Notes under the pieces: generated by a model
What the model was told of the DNA's origin: nothing
Seen by the model: only the letters and a program-made list of their open reading frames with translations
The model's database searches: none
Program-made: the position numbers and the translations under genes
Shown here: in pieces, positions 33,916-43,319 of the stretch
How the letters are laid out: every line of letters starts with the position of its first letter
Numbering within the stretch: position 1 is the first letter of the stretch
DNA from: Bacillota bacterium
GTDB lineage: Bacteria > Bacillota_A > Clostridia > Christensenellales > Aristaeellaceae
Length of the DNA: 64,000 bases
Reading direction: 5' to 3'
Assembly: GCA_023421735.1 (NCBI GenBank)
Contig: JAEZSP010000001.1
Span: 149,916-213,915, forward strand

Positions 33916-35721
33916 ATGAAGAAGTACAATATCTTTCAAAATACGGCTTATATGATGCGCTACTATGCGCGCGAATCGGCGGCAACGGTTGTTGCGGTGC
34001 TTTTGCAGGCGCCGATCAAGGTTGCGACGACGTTTCTCGCAATCCTCCTGCCGAGCGTGGTCATCCAATATCTCGCCGCGGGCGCGGCGGCAGGCGTGCT
34101 CATCCGCGCAACTGTGGGCGTGGCCGCGCTCATCGCCCTTGCGACCGTTGCCGACAGATGGCTCGATGGGTTTGTCTTTGGACGCGTCATCTATCTGCGC
34201 ATCGCGTTTATGGCGGACATCATGTACAAAAACCTCGACGCGGATTACGCGGTGATCGAAAGCCCCAGGACCCGAGAACTGCTGGAACGCGCGAGCAAAT
34301 TCACCAATGACAATCGCTCAGGCGGGGAACAGACGCTCAGGAGCGTGCGCGACATCTTTACAAACGCACTCGGCTTTGCGCTGTATTCCGCTCTTATGGC
34401 GCACCTGAACGTCTGGGTATTCGCGGGGTTATTCGCCCTTGCTGCAATCAATTATGCCGCAGTTTACCTTTATAACCGCTATGATGCCAAGTTAAAGGAA
34501 ACGCAGGGAAAAATCTGGAATCGGGAATTGTATCTGCGCGGGCGGTGCGGCGACTTTGAAGCCGGAAAGGACGTGCGCATCTACAACATTGAAAACTGGT
34601 TCGAGCGCCACGCAGACAAAATCGCCCAGGACGACGACTGGCTGGGTAAAAAGCGAGAAACACGCCGCTTCGCCTCCGAGGCTGTTGGCACGGCGACGAT
34701 GCTGTTGCGCGACGGATGGGCGTACATCTACCTGCTGTCAAGGGTATTGGCGGGCGGCATGGGCGCATCGGAATTCGTGCTGTACTTTGGGGTGATCGCG
34801 GGCTATTCCGCGTGGATCAACGGCATCGCGCAGGAACTCACAAATCTGAATCGGTGCTCGCTCGAATGCAACGACTACCGCGCGTTTCAGGAATTACCCG
34901 ACCATCAGAACCGCGGCGAAGGAATCCCGTTGCCAAGCGCCGCGGACCTGCCGCCGGAATTTGCGCTGCGGAGCGTTCGCTATACATATCCCGGCGCGCA
35001 GAAGCCCGCCATCGAGATCGATCATCTCGTCATCCGCAAAGGACAGAAACTGGCGATCGTGGGCAGAAACGGCGCGGGCAAGACGACATTTGTCAAGCTC
35101 CTGACGGGCATCTACATGCCGGACGCGGGCACGGTTTCGGTCAATGGACAGGACGCACATGCATTCAACCGCGATGCCTACTACGACCTCTTTTCAGCCG
35201 TTTTTCAGGAATTCATGTTTCTGCCCGGCTCGATCGCAGAGAACGTCTCTCTGAAAAGGAAAGAAGAGATCGACAGCGCGCGCGTCGCCGACTGCCTCGC
35301 GGCGGCAGGGCTCACGGAAAAGGTGGCCTCCCTTCCACACGGCGCGGACACACACATGGTCAAGGAAGTATCGGACGAAGCGGCGGAACTCTCCGGCGGC
35401 GAGAAGCAGCGGCTGATCCTCGCGCGGGCGCTTTATAAGGATGCGCCCGTCCTGGTGCTCGACGAACCGACCGCCGCGCTCGATCCCATTGCAGAGAGCG
35501 ACATGTACCAGAAATACGCCGCGTTTGCCCAAAACAGGACATCGGTTTTCATCTCGCACAGGCTCGCGAGCACGCGCTTCTGCGACCGGATTCTGTTCAT
35601 TGAAAACGGGAAAATCATTGAGGACGGCACCCACGACCAATTGATGAAAAAGAGCGGAAAATACAGAGAGATGTTCGACATCCAGAGCCATTATTACAGG
35701 GAGGAAACGCGCGATGCATGA
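33916..35721 (+). CDS. ABC transporter, fused permease and ATPase (half 1 of a heterodimeric exporter)
   Basis: The 601-residue protein has a six-helix membrane domain (about 30-315) and a C-terminal ATPase with Walker A GRNGAGKTT, Q-loop VFQEFMF, signature LSGGEKQR, Walker B VLVLDEPTAALD and switch His in ISHR. Both sites are canonical. GAGGAGGGCAC precedes ATG 33916. It overlaps the second half-transporter by 8 bases, so the two probably form a heterodimer. The cargo is unknown; peptides, lipids or drugs are usual for this class. Confidence 0.9.
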   Translation: MKKYNIFQNTAYMMRYYARESAATVVAVLLQAPIKVATTFLAILLPSVVIQYLAAGAAAGVLIRATVGVAALIALATVADRWLDGFVFGRVIYLRIAFMADIMYKNLDADYAVIESPRTRELLERASKFTNDNRSGGEQTLRSVRDIFTNALGFALYSALMAHLNVWVFAGLFALAAINYAAVYLYNRYDAKLKETQGKIWNRELYLRGRCGDFEAGKDVRIYNIENWFERHADKIAQDDDWLGKKRETRRFASEAVGTATMLLRDGWAYIYLLSRVLAGGMGASEFVLYFGVIAGYSAWINGIAQELTNLNRCSLECNDYRAFQELPDHQNRGEGIPLPSAADLPPEFALRSVRYTYPGAQKPAIEIDHLVIRKGQKLAIVGRNGAGKTTFVKLLTGIYMPDAGTVSVNGQDAHAFNRDAYYDLFSAVFQEFMFLPGSIAENVSLKRKEEIDSARVADCLAAAGLTEKVASLPHGADTHMVKEVSDEAAELSGGEKQRLILARALYKDAPVLVLDEPTAALDPIAESDMYQKYAAFAQNRTSVFISHRLASTRFCDRILFIENGKIIEDGTHDQLMKKSGKYREMFDIQSHYYREETRDA

Positions 35722-37501
35722 TTTGGATTCGATCCGTTTAAAGCATTCCTGGCAGCTGATCTTTCGGGCACTCGGGATTGTGCACCGGCTAGTGCCTTGG
35801 GCGATACCGCGCTCGTTCGCGCTCGGCATCGTGCGCGGCGTGCGCCCGTTTGTAGCCATCTATGTGACCGCATGGATCCTGAACGCGCTGACATCCGGCG
35901 CGTCGGCGCACATTGTCATAACAGGAGCGCTGATCGGCGCGGGCATCGCGGGCGCGGCAAACCTTTTCGAAGCAGGGCTTGTATCGCTCTCCAATCTAAC
36001 CAACAACCGCATCTATTTCAAGACACAGTCGGATGTCTGGCGGCGCTACCTCACGACGGATTTCGAGCGATTGGAGCAGCCGGATTTTCAAAAACGGAAG
36101 CTCGATTTTTCCTGGATGTTTGGCATGCCGACAGCGAGGGCACTCGACTTCGCGTCCGGAATCATCGCACAGGTGGTGGGCGTCCTGTTTGCGCTGGCGA
36201 CCGCCATTCCGCTTTTGATCGCATCCGGGCCGCGCCTGGCGCTCATCGCGGTCGGAATCATCGTCCTCTCGCTGTTTCTGATGTTTCTCATCCACAATTG
36301 GCATTCGAAACTCGACGCCCGGTTCATGCGCGAAAATGTGTTGGGCAACCGCCTCTTCAATTACATAGGCGTCATGGCAACCAATTATAAGATCGGCATG
36401 GAGGTGCGCGTTTTTCGCGTGCAGACGCTCATTCGGTGGATCGGGCGTCATTTGAACAACAAACTGTACATCCGATGGGGCGAAAAGGAAGGGAAATACA
36501 ACGCGCTGGCAGACGGCGTTTCGCAGTTGTCCAATGGGGCAATTTATGTGATCGTCGCGCTCGTGGCGCTGGGCGGGGCATTCCCTGTCGGAAGCGTGGT
36601 GCTGTTCGTCGGCGCACTTACGCGGCTGGCGACGAGCGTCTCGGTGCTCATCGAGCAGATCACCGCCCGGTTTATGGTGAAAAATCTCGAGACGTACTTC
36701 GCCATTCTGGATGCGCAGCCCATCAAGTACGAAGGCACCCTCTCCACCGAAAAGCGTGACGACGCCGAGTACGACATCGAATTTCACGACGTATCGTTCA
36801 AGTATCCGGGCAGCGATGCGTACGCGCTGCGGCATTTGAACCTCAGGCTGCGCATCGGTCAGCACCTCGCGGTCGTGGGCATGAACGGATCGGGCAAGAC
36901 CACCATGATTAAGCTCCTCTGCCGTCTCTACGACCCCACCGAGGGCGTGATCACATTAAACGACATCGACATCCGCAAATACGACCTGCGCCAGTACATG
37001 GATCTTTTCTCCGTCGTGTTTCAGGACTTCAAGCTCTTTTCATTCAAGTTGGGCGAGAACGTCGCCACCGCGTCGGAATACGACCGCGCGCGGGTCGTGG
37101 AATGCTGCGAGAAGGCGGGGTACCCGGATGCCGACCCGGACATGGCACTTTATAAGGATTTGGACGAGAACGGCGTCGAAATCTCCGGCGGCGAGGCGCA
37201 GAAACTGGCGCTCGCGCGCGCCCTGTACAGAGACGCGCCCTTCATGGTGCTCGACGAGCCGACCGCCGCGCTCGACCCCGTTGCGGAGTTTGAAATCTAC
37301 ACGCGGTTCAACGTGCTCATGGCGGGACACACCGCCATCTACATCTCCCATCGGCTCTCCTCCTGCCGGTTCTGCGACGACATCGCGGTTTTCCACGAAG
37401 GGCGGCTCATCCAGCGTGGAAGCCACGACGAACTGCTCCGCGATGGGGGCACGTACAAAGAACTTTGGCAGGCACAGGCGCAGTATTACACGGTGGCGTG
37501 A
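35714..37501 (+). CDS. ABC transporter, fused permease and ATPase (half 2 of a heterodimeric exporter)
   Basis: The 595-residue protein has the same layout as its partner: membrane domain (about 25-320), then ATPase with Walker A GMNGSGKTT, Q-loop VFQDFKLF, signature ISGGEAQK, Walker B MVLDEPTAALD and ISHR. Unlike many heterodimeric exporters neither half shows an obviously degenerate catalytic site. It is the last gene of the plus-strand run; convergent genes begin 24 bases later. Confidence 0.9.
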   Translation: MHDLDSIRLKHSWQLIFRALGIVHRLVPWAIPRSFALGIVRGVRPFVAIYVTAWILNALTSGASAHIVITGALIGAGIAGAANLFEAGLVSLSNLTNNRIYFKTQSDVWRRYLTTDFERLEQPDFQKRKLDFSWMFGMPTARALDFASGIIAQVVGVLFALATAIPLLIASGPRLALIAVGIIVLSLFLMFLIHNWHSKLDARFMRENVLGNRLFNYIGVMATNYKIGMEVRVFRVQTLIRWIGRHLNNKLYIRWGEKEGKYNALADGVSQLSNGAIYVIVALVALGGAFPVGSVVLFVGALTRLATSVSVLIEQITARFMVKNLETYFAILDAQPIKYEGTLSTEKRDDAEYDIEFHDVSFKYPGSDAYALRHLNLRLRIGQHLAVVGMNGSGKTTMIKLLCRLYDPTEGVITLNDIDIRKYDLRQYMDLFSVVFQDFKLFSFKLGENVATASEYDRARVVECCEKAGYPDADPDMALYKDLDENGVEISGGEAQKLALARALYRDAPFMVLDEPTAALDPVAEFEIYTRFNVLMAGHTAIYISHRLSSCRFCDDIAVFHEGRLIQRGSHDELLRDGGTYKELWQAQAQYYTVA

Positions 37502-37525
37502 CGGGTAAACAAAACGGAGGGGCGA

Positions 37526-37861
37526 TCAGTCGATCGTCTCTCCGCTGTTAATGTCAAACGGCATGAGCAGAAGCGGCATTGCGCGCTTTTCGTACTGCGC
37601 AAAAAACCACGCGACCGCCGCGCCGTACTGCTCGATGGAATCAAATTCCCAGTAGGAATAGTACTTCACGCACTTGACGATCTTTGTGAGTTCCCTGGGA
37701 AGCTCTCCAATCTTGTCGAACGTATAAAACCGCTTCACATAACGAATCGAGCGGCAGCCGGGTTGCGCTGCTTGCGCCGGGCGCATTTCCCGAGTGAGCA
37801 CCTCGAATGCCTCAAGCTTATCCGGTTTCACCTGGAAAAGATTCACACCTGAAAATGCCAT
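37526..37861 (-). CDS. Small ferredoxin-like-fold protein, possibly ABM (antibiotic biosynthesis monooxygenase-like) type
   Basis: The 111-residue protein looks like a single alpha/beta dimeric-barrel domain: FSGVNLFQVKPDKLEAFEVL followed by a beta strand, and a second half with YYSYWEFDSIEQYGAAVAWF. That pattern is typical of ABM-like or EthD-like domains, but no catalytic residue supports an enzyme name. It is the last gene of the cysS operon. Confidence 0.55.
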   Translation of the reverse strand: MAFSGVNLFQVKPDKLEAFEVLTREMRPAQAAQPGCRSIRYVKRFYTFDKIGELPRELTKIVKCVKYYSYWEFDSIEQYGAAVAWFFAQYEKRAMPLLLMPFDINSGETID

Positions 37862-37870
37862 ATGTACCTC

Positions 37871-38047
37871 CTATAGGGTTCGCTCCGAGATGAGCCGGAA
37901 TTCCGGCTTTGAAACGTATGCGCCATATGTCACCCGGCAGTCAAACGCGAGGATCTTCCCAAAGCGGTAGCGCATGGCGGGCGCCTGCGCGATGCCCAAA
38001 CTTGCAAGCCGCGTATGTACCGCATCGTTGAAGACCGCCCGAACCAT
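37871..38047 (-). CDS. Small hypothetical protein, start uncertain
   Basis: A 58-residue frame in the gap between the second tandem acetyltransferase and the ABM-like gene. It starts at ATG 38047 with only a distant GGAGA, and upstream in-frame GTG codons are possible. The sequence ends with YGAYVSKPEFRLISERTL. I see no recognisable domain. It may be real, because the reading frame fills the gap, or the C-terminal remnant of a decayed gene. Confidence 0.3.
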   Translation of the reverse strand: MVRAVFNDAVHTRLASLGIAQAPAMRYRFGKILAFDCRVTYGAYVSKPEFRLISERTL

Positions 38048-38103
38048 AGATGCTATTTTCTCCGGTTGCCCGGAGTTTCGCACGGAACACCATCGAGCCG
38101 GGT

Positions 38104-38613
38104 TTACGCCCGATCCATATCCACCCAGAAGCGGCGGATCACCGTGCCGTCGTCGTCTAAAGACGGCAAGTCCTCCACCCCGCCAAAGGCCGCAATGGTC
38201 GCCGCAGAGGCCGCGTTGTGCTCCGCGCACGTGATGAGCGCCCGCAAAATGCCAAGCTTGGCACATTCACCAAGCGCAAGCCCAAGCTGCGCCCTGCCGT
38301 AGCCCATGCGCCGCATGGTTGGGCGCACGGAATAGCCGATATGGCCTCCCTTGCGCATGTTCTGTTCGTTGAGTCCATGCCGGACGGCGACGGCACCCAC
38401 GAGTTCCTCCCCATCATAGGAGAGAAACGTCGTCTGCCTGATCTCGCCGGGATGGGTTTCGTCGAGACTCTTCAGCCACAGGGCATAAGAGTCGAAACGG
38501 TGCAGGCCGCCCGAACCGTTGACATGGTTTTCCCCTGCCGCGCGAAACGCGGCGAGATAATCCATGACCGCGCGCTCATGTTCCGGGCCGGGTCTCACGA
38601 GCCTTAGATTCAT
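38104..38613 (-). CDS. GNAT-family N-acetyltransferase, tandem copy B
   Basis: The 169-residue protein has the acetyl-CoA loop RPTMRRMGYGRAQLGLAL near residue 97 and a C-terminal GNAT end AAFGGVEDLPSLDDDG. More than half of its residues match the neighbouring copy A. ATG 38613 overlaps the stop of copy A by 4 bases, with GGGGGAG upstream. The substrate is unknown. Confidence 0.8.
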   Translation of the reverse strand: MNLRLVRPGPEHERAVMDYLAAFRAAGENHVNGSGGLHRFDSYALWLKSLDETHPGEIRQTTFLSYDGEELVGAVAVRHGLNEQNMRKGGHIGYSVRPTMRRMGYGRAQLGLALGECAKLGILRALITCAEHNAASAATIAAFGGVEDLPSLDDDGTVIRRFWVDMDRA

Positions 38614-39125
38614 GTCCTGCTCCCCCGTGTATCCACCCAGAAGCGACGGATCACCGCGCCGTCCTCGTCCATGGAGCGCGTATCCTCGACGCCGCCGAAG
38701 GCAGCAATGGTCGCGGCGGAAGCGACATTCCATTCGTCACAGCAGATGAGCGCACGTTCAATGCCCAACAGCGCGCATTCATGAAGCGCCAACCCCAGTT
38801 GCGCCTTCGCATACCCCCTGCGCCGCTTGGAAGGCCGAACGGAATAACCGATATGTCCGGCAATCCGCCGGAGCCGCTCGTCAAGGGCATGCCGAACGGC
38901 GATGACTCCGATCAGCTCCTCCCCGTCAAACGAGAAAAACGTCGTCTGTTTCACGCGCCCGGGCGGCGTTTCGTCGAGGCTTTTCAGCCATTGCGCATAG
39001 GAATCATACCCCTGAAGACCGCTTGCACCATAGATATGGCAGTCCCCCGCCGCTCGGAACTCGGCGCGCAATGCCATCGCCGCCCTTTCACGCGAAAGAT
39101 CTGGCCTTACGAGCCGAAGGGTCAT
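38610..39125 (-). CDS. GNAT-family N-acetyltransferase, tandem copy A
   Basis: The 171-residue protein is a close relative of copy B, with the acetyl-CoA loop RPSKRRRGYAKAQLGLAL and the matching C-terminal AAFGGVEDTRSMDEDG. It overlaps cysS by four bases (ATGA) and so lies under T-box control with cysS. The two copies arose by tandem duplication; their difference is strongest in the N-terminal third and the loop after residue 82, where substrate contacts may differ. Confidence 0.8.
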   Translation of the reverse strand: MTLRLVRPDLSRERAAMALRAEFRAAGDCHIYGASGLQGYDSYAQWLKSLDETPPGRVKQTTFFSFDGEELIGVIAVRHALDERLRRIAGHIGYSVRPSKRRRGYAKAQLGLALHECALLGIERALICCDEWNVASAATIAAFGGVEDTRSMDEDGAVIRRFWVDTRGSRT

Positions 39126-40537
39126 GCCCTTTTCACCTTCGGGCCTTTGGGCGTATCCTCGACAACATAGCCCTTTTCGGCGATCTCGTCCCGGATGCGG
39201 TCCGCCTCCGCAAAATTCTTCGCCATCTTGGCGGCCGTGCGCGCCTCGACGAGCGCCTTTACGTCGTCGGGCGTGGCGTCAGCCTCCTTCCACAGAAGGC
39301 CCAAAACGTCCGTCATGGTCTTGAGGGATGCGAGCGATTGATCAATCACCTCTGCGCACGGTTCCTTGGCGGCTGCGAGCGCGGTATTCATATCGCGGAC
39401 ATATTCGAAGATCGCGGCGAGTGCATCGGCGGTGTTGAGATCATCGCACATGGCGGCATCAAATGCCTCGATCGCCTGCACACCGCGCGCGACGAAGGCC
39501 TTCTCTTCGTCGGTCATCTCCCGCGCGGGCGCGTGCGCGCGCGCAAAGACGGCGTTGTCGCGCGCGGTATACAGCCGTTCGAGCGAGCTTTTTGCCTGCT
39601 GGACGAGATCGCGCGAGAAGTTGATGGGACTTCTGTACTGCGCGGAAAGCATGAACAGCCGAACGGCCTCCGGGTCAAATTCACCCACGACGTCGCGTAC
39701 GGTGAAGAAATTGCCCGCTGACTTCGACATCTTTTTGTTGTCGATGTTGATGAAGCCATTGTGCATCCAGTATTTGGCGAAGGGTTTGCCCGTCGCGCCT
39801 TCTGACTGTGCAATTTCATTTTCATGATGCGGAAATACGAGATCGACGCCGCCGCAATGGAGATCGAACGTCTCGCCCAGATACTTCATGCTCATGGCCG
39901 AGCACTCGATATGCCAACCGGGACGCCCCATGCCCCACGGGCTTTTCCACGCGGGTTCGCCGGGCTTTTGACCCTTCCAGAGCGCAAAATCCATGGGGTG
40001 GCGTTTGATTTCGTCCACCTCGATGCGCGCACCGGATTCGAGATCGTCGAGATCCTGACCGATGAGTTTTCCGTAGTTCGCGCGGTACGCCTGTGTGTCA
40101 AAGTACACGTCGCCGTTGCCCGCCGCATAGGCGAGCCCCTTTGCCTCGAGCTTTTTGATGAGCCCGATGATTTCGCCGATGTGCTTTGTGGCGCGCGGAT
40201 GGACGTCCGCCTTTTCCACATGCAGCGCTCCTGCGTCCGTCCAGTATTCGCCGATGTACTTTTCGGCAATCGCATCGACGGTGGTGTTTTCCTCGTTCGC
40301 GCGGCGGATCATCTTGTCGTCGATGTCGGTGAAATTCTGGACGAACTTTACGTCGTAGCCCAGGTGAATGAGAAAGCGGCGCAAGACGTCGAAAACGACC
40401 AGCGGACGGGCGTTTCCGATGTGGATGAAGTTGTAGACCGTCGGGCCGCATGCGTAGATACCGACCTTGCCGGGCACGAGGGGCGTGAAATCTTCCTTTT
40501 GGCGGGTCAGCGTGTTAAAGACCTGCATGGTTTTCAT
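39122..40537 (-). CDS. cysS: Cysteinyl-tRNA synthetase
   Basis: Charges tRNA-Cys. The 471-residue class I synthetase has the HIGH-like motif in FIHIGNARP near residue 38, the zinc ligands CGPTVY, CSAMS and [15 protein letters not shown], and KMSKSAGNF near residue 266. The C-terminal anticodon-binding helix bundle ends in an added Lys-rich tail. It is the first gene of an operon with two acetyltransferases and is controlled by the T-box at 40565-40770. Confidence 0.96.
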   Translation of the reverse strand: MKTMQVFNTLTRQKEDFTPLVPGKVGIYACGPTVYNFIHIGNARPLVVFDVLRRFLIHLGYDVKFVQNFTDIDDKMIRRANEENTTVDAIAEKYIGEYWTDAGALHVEKADVHPRATKHIGEIIGLIKKLEAKGLAYAAGNGDVYFDTQAYRANYGKLIGQDLDDLESGARIEVDEIKRHPMDFALWKGQKPGEPAWKSPWGMGRPGWHIECSAMSMKYLGETFDLHCGGVDLVFPHHENEIAQSEGATGKPFAKYWMHNGFINIDNKKMSKSAGNFFTVRDVVGEFDPEAVRLFMLSAQYRSPINFSRDLVQQAKSSLERLYTARDNAVFARAHAPAREMTDEEKAFVARGVQAIEAFDAAMCDDLNTADALAAIFEYVRDMNTALAAAKEPCAEVIDQSLASLKTMTDVLGLLWKEADATPDDVKALVEARTAAKMAKNFAEADRIRDEIAEKGYVVEDTPKGPKVKRA

Positions 40538-40564
40538 GGATCATTCCTCCTTAAAAACAAAACA

Positions 40565-40770
40565 GCCCCGCCCCTACAGAGGCGTGGCCGCGGTTCCACT
40601 CTGATCATATCTCGTATGCCTGTAACGGGGCGTGCCGCCCGGTGATTTCCCACCGGGGACTCCCGGGGTGCATTTTTCCTGCGCATGGGCCGAGGCGGCT
40701 TTCAGCCGGTGACCGCCCCTCTCTTCGGCTTCCGCGCGGGTACTTTTCCCCGCTCATCGTCTTTGCGTTC
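40565..40770 (-). promoter_or_regulatory. T-box riboswitch of cysS
   Basis: The minus-strand leader holds the T-box AGAGTGGAACCGCGG at 40588-40602 and an intrinsic terminator: GCCACGCCTC pairs with GGGGCGGGGC (40565-40588) around TGTA, followed by TGTTTTGTTTTT. Upstream is stem I with an AGAGAG-like bulge. A UGC codon at 40670-40672 sits in AAAAATGCACC, the expected place of the specifier loop, and fits tRNA-Cys. Uncharged tRNA-Cys should allow read-through into cysS. Confidence 0.92.
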
Positions 40771-40799
40771 ATTATAGGGAGGCGCGCACCAATTGTCAA
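40771..40799 (-). promoter_or_regulatory. Perfect consensus sigma-A promoter of the T-box-cysS operon
   Basis: On the minus strand TTGACA (40794-40799) and TATAAT (40771-40776) are separated by 17 bases. Confidence 0.85.
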
Positions 40800-40823
40800 G
40801 TCCCGATCCGTGAAAATCACGAC

Positions 40824-41540
40824 TCATAGCAGCACTTCCGTGGTAAACGCACCTTCTTCTGCGGCGCGCGAGAGATAGCCATCCGCGCGGGCGATGATCC
40901 GATCGATGCGCAGCAAACCGAACCCGTGGGTTTCGCCCTTATGGGAAAGGAAGCGCCCATCCCGCTTTTGCGGCAAACCGGGGGCGGTATTGGTGACAGA
41001 GAGGTAGAGCCGTTCCTTTTTCGCGCCCATATACACGCGAATAAAGCGCTCCTCCTCGTCATTTTGGCGCAGACATGCCTCCATGGCGTTATCGAGAAGA
41101 TTTCCGACGATGACGCACAGCTCGACCGCGCTCACTGGCAATTGATCCGGTACGCTGGCCTTGACGCGCACATCGATATTCCGCGCGCGCGCAAGGGATA
41201 GCTTTGAATTGAGAATCGCATCGACCGTCACGTTTCCGGTCTTAACCACCTTGTCCACGCCCTTGAGATCGTCCTCAAGTTTTTCCAGATAGGCGTCGAG
41301 CTCCCCGTTTTTTTCCTCGGCCCGCAGCGCCTTCATGGCCTGTATGTGACTGTGCAGGTCGTGCCGCCATGCGCGCGTCTGACGATACATATTGCCCACC
41401 TCGGCAACCTGCTTTTCAACAAGGTCGGTCTGGAAGGCCGCAAGCCGCTGATCGAGCATGCGTCCGATGGCGCGCCGAATCAAAATCCACGCGAAGGCCG
41501 CAAGAAAAAGCAGCGCGAGCGCGATGGCATATGGAATCAT
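40824..41540 (-). CDS. GHKL-domain sensor histidine kinase
   Basis: The 238-residue kinase has one N-terminal membrane segment (about 2-22), the phospho-acceptor His in RHDLHSHIQ near residue 60 and the ATP-binding N-box GNLLDNAMEAC near 146, followed by GFGLLRID. It belongs to the AgrC-like class paired with LytTR regulators. It is short, with no sensory domain beyond the one membrane helix. ATG 41540 follows GGAGGG and overlaps the response regulator stop (ATGA). Confidence 0.88.
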   Translation of the reverse strand: MIPYAIALALLFLAAFAWILIRRAIGRMLDQRLAAFQTDLVEKQVAEVGNMYRQTRAWRHDLHSHIQAMKALRAEEKNGELDAYLEKLEDDLKGVDKVVKTGNVTVDAILNSKLSLARARNIDVRVKASVPDQLPVSAVELCVIVGNLLDNAMEACLRQNDEEERFIRVYMGAKKERLYLSVTNTAPGLPQKRDGRFLSHKGETHGFGLLRIDRIIARADGYLSRAAEEGAFTTEVLL

Positions 41541-42217
41541 TTTTCCCTCCAATTGTGGTCGATAAAGGCGCGGTTGGCGGCATCATACCTTTTGCGTGAG
41601 AGCGGAACGCGCGCGCCGTCATCCATTTCCAGCGCCGCGCGCGTCACGCGGCGGACGCGATCGAGGTTGGCGATGAATGAGCGCTGGCAGCGAATAAAAC
41701 CGATACCGAGCGCGCTTTCGAGTTCGGTCATGGTAACGTGCAAGAGCCGCGCGCCCGTGCTCGTTTTGATCTCCACGTCGCGTGATTTTGCCTCACAGGA
41801 GATGATTTCGTCCGCAAAGAATCGTTCCCCCGCGATGACGACTGCACGACGTTGGCGGGAAAGCCGATCGCGTGCGCGGTTGAGCGCATGGATCAGCCGC
41901 TCTTCGCAGATGGGCTTGACCAGATAATTGACCGCATCGACGTCATAGCCCTCGGCCATGTAACCCGGAAACGCGGTTGTGAAAATCATCTGCGCACAGA
42001 CGCCCCGCGCGCGCAACGTTTTTGCGAGCGCCATGCCGTCCATACCCGCCATCTGAATGTCGAGGATCAAGAGATCGAATGCCCGCTCCTGATCGAACAA
42101 AAGCGCTTCTGCGCTTTCATACCGTGCTATTTGCGCCGAGACATCCCACCGGGCGGCCATTTGCGCGATGCGCGCGGCCTGGGACGTTTCGTCCTCCACG
42201 ATTGCGATGCGGATCAC
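41537..42217 (-). CDS. LytTR-family response regulator
   Basis: The 226-residue protein has a receiver domain (1 to about 115) with acidic pair ED at 8-9, phospho-acceptor Asp in LLILDIQM near residue 53 and Lys in LVKP, followed by a LytTR DNA-binding domain (about 130-225) with FIRCQRSFIANL. LytTR regulators control cell-surface, peptide or competence genes. It is coupled to the kinase and to the EamA-type transporter by ATGA overlaps. Confidence 0.9.
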   Translation of the reverse strand: MIRIAIVEDETSQAARIAQMAARWDVSAQIARYESAEALLFDQERAFDLLILDIQMAGMDGMALAKTLRARGVCAQMIFTTAFPGYMAEGYDVDAVNYLVKPICEERLIHALNRARDRLSRQRRAVVIAGERFFADEIISCEAKSRDVEIKTSTGARLLHVTMTELESALGIGFIRCQRSFIANLDRVRRVTRAALEMDDGARVPLSRKRYDAANRAFIDHNWREK

Positions 42218-43074
42218 AGGCTCAACACCACGATGCTCGCGCAGGCGAGGCCGAGACCCGCAAGCGTGCGCGGCGCGAGCTTTTCCTTGAATAATACAAA
42301 GGCATAGATGGCGGACAGCGCGAGGACGCCGCCGTTATTGACGACGTTTAATAGCGTTAGATTGATCCTGGTCATGAGATAGAGAAGCAGGTTGACCGCA
42401 AGCGTCGCGCTGGCGGAACTGATCAGCAAAAAAAGCAGCGCATGGCGGGACATTTGAAAGCCGATGAGGTATGCGCGACGATGGATTAAAAGTCCAAACG
42501 CGCTGGTCAGCACAGCCATTCCGAGAAATGTCGTCACGATCATCTCTTCGCGCTGCGTTCCCCCCATCAAAAGCTGCTGCAGATGCATGAGAATGCCGTA
42601 TAATCCGTTGACGACAAAGAGGAGTGCGCACCAGACGAGGTATTTCCCACTCTTTTCTCCCTTGAAACCGTCGAGATTCATCACCACGAACGCGGCGAGC
42701 ATCGCACCGACGCCGAACAGCCCCAGCGTGCTCAGCCGCTCGCCGACATAGAACATGTCATAGACCATGGGCACAAGAATGCCGCCGGAGAGCATGCACA
42801 CCATCATGAACGCATACGACCCCAGCGCACCCGCGCGCACCATCGACAGATTGAAAATCAAAATCATAAATATGTTCAGAAAACCGAGGACCAGCGTCGT
42901 CCCGGACGGCCGATAGGAAAAGCCGTTCACAGCGAGCGTCGTGACCCCGACAATCGCCGCATAGGAAACGGCGAAGGGGATCGCACCCTCTCCCCCGCGC
43001 GCGGAGGTGTAGAGCCTGCAAAACAGAGACTGGAACGAAAAAAGCACCACGAGAACCGTCAGCAGAAGCGCCAT
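42214..43074 (-). CDS. EamA/DMT-superfamily membrane transporter
   Basis: The 286-residue protein has about ten membrane segments as two EamA halves and ends with the typical TLAGLGLACASIVVLS helix. The usual cargo is a metabolite or drug. ATG 43074 follows GGAGGGG at 6 bases. It is the first gene of a three-gene operon with the LytTR/GHKL system, so the two-component system may control or sense its cargo. Confidence 0.82.
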   Translation of the reverse strand: MALLLTVLVVLFSFQSLFCRLYTSARGGEGAIPFAVSYAAIVGVTTLAVNGFSYRPSGTTLVLGFLNIFMILIFNLSMVRAGALGSYAFMMVCMLSGGILVPMVYDMFYVGERLSTLGLFGVGAMLAAFVVMNLDGFKGEKSGKYLVWCALLFVVNGLYGILMHLQQLLMGGTQREEMIVTTFLGMAVLTSAFGLLIHRRAYLIGFQMSRHALLFLLISSASATLAVNLLLYLMTRINLTLLNVVNNGGVLALSAIYAFVLFKEKLAPRTLAGLGLACASIVVLSL

Positions 43075-43098
43075 ACATATCCCCTCCAACATGAGGAA

Positions 43099-43127
43099 AT
43101 GATAGCATTTTAAAGGCGAAGCGTCAA
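43099..43127 (-). promoter_or_regulatory. Sigma-A-type promoter of the EamA-LytTR-GHKL operon
   Basis: On the minus strand TTGACG (43122-43127) and TATCAT (43099-43104) are 17 bases apart, placing transcription start near 43092. Confidence 0.7.
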
Positions 43128-43258
43128 TCATCTTTGCTACAGGAAGCATACCAAACCCAAAAACCCTGCCGGTCGGACATTTTCCGGATTTGGAACAAAT
43201 GTTCTGTGCAAACGGTGTGAATTGAGTCGGATTTCGCAAAGGATTGCCTGTGCGATCA

Positions 43259-43287
43259 TTGACGCGACCCCTTGCATGTGGTATCAT
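43259..43287 (+). promoter_or_regulatory. Sigma-A-type promoter of the nitroreductase operon
   Basis: TTGACG (43259-43264) and TATCAT (43282-43287) are 17 bases apart, 32 bases before the nitroreductase start. The hexamers are identical to those of the divergent operon promoter 132 bases away. Confidence 0.7.
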
Positions 43288-43319
43288 TTTCAAAACGATA
43301 TTAATAAGGAAGTGAGAAT

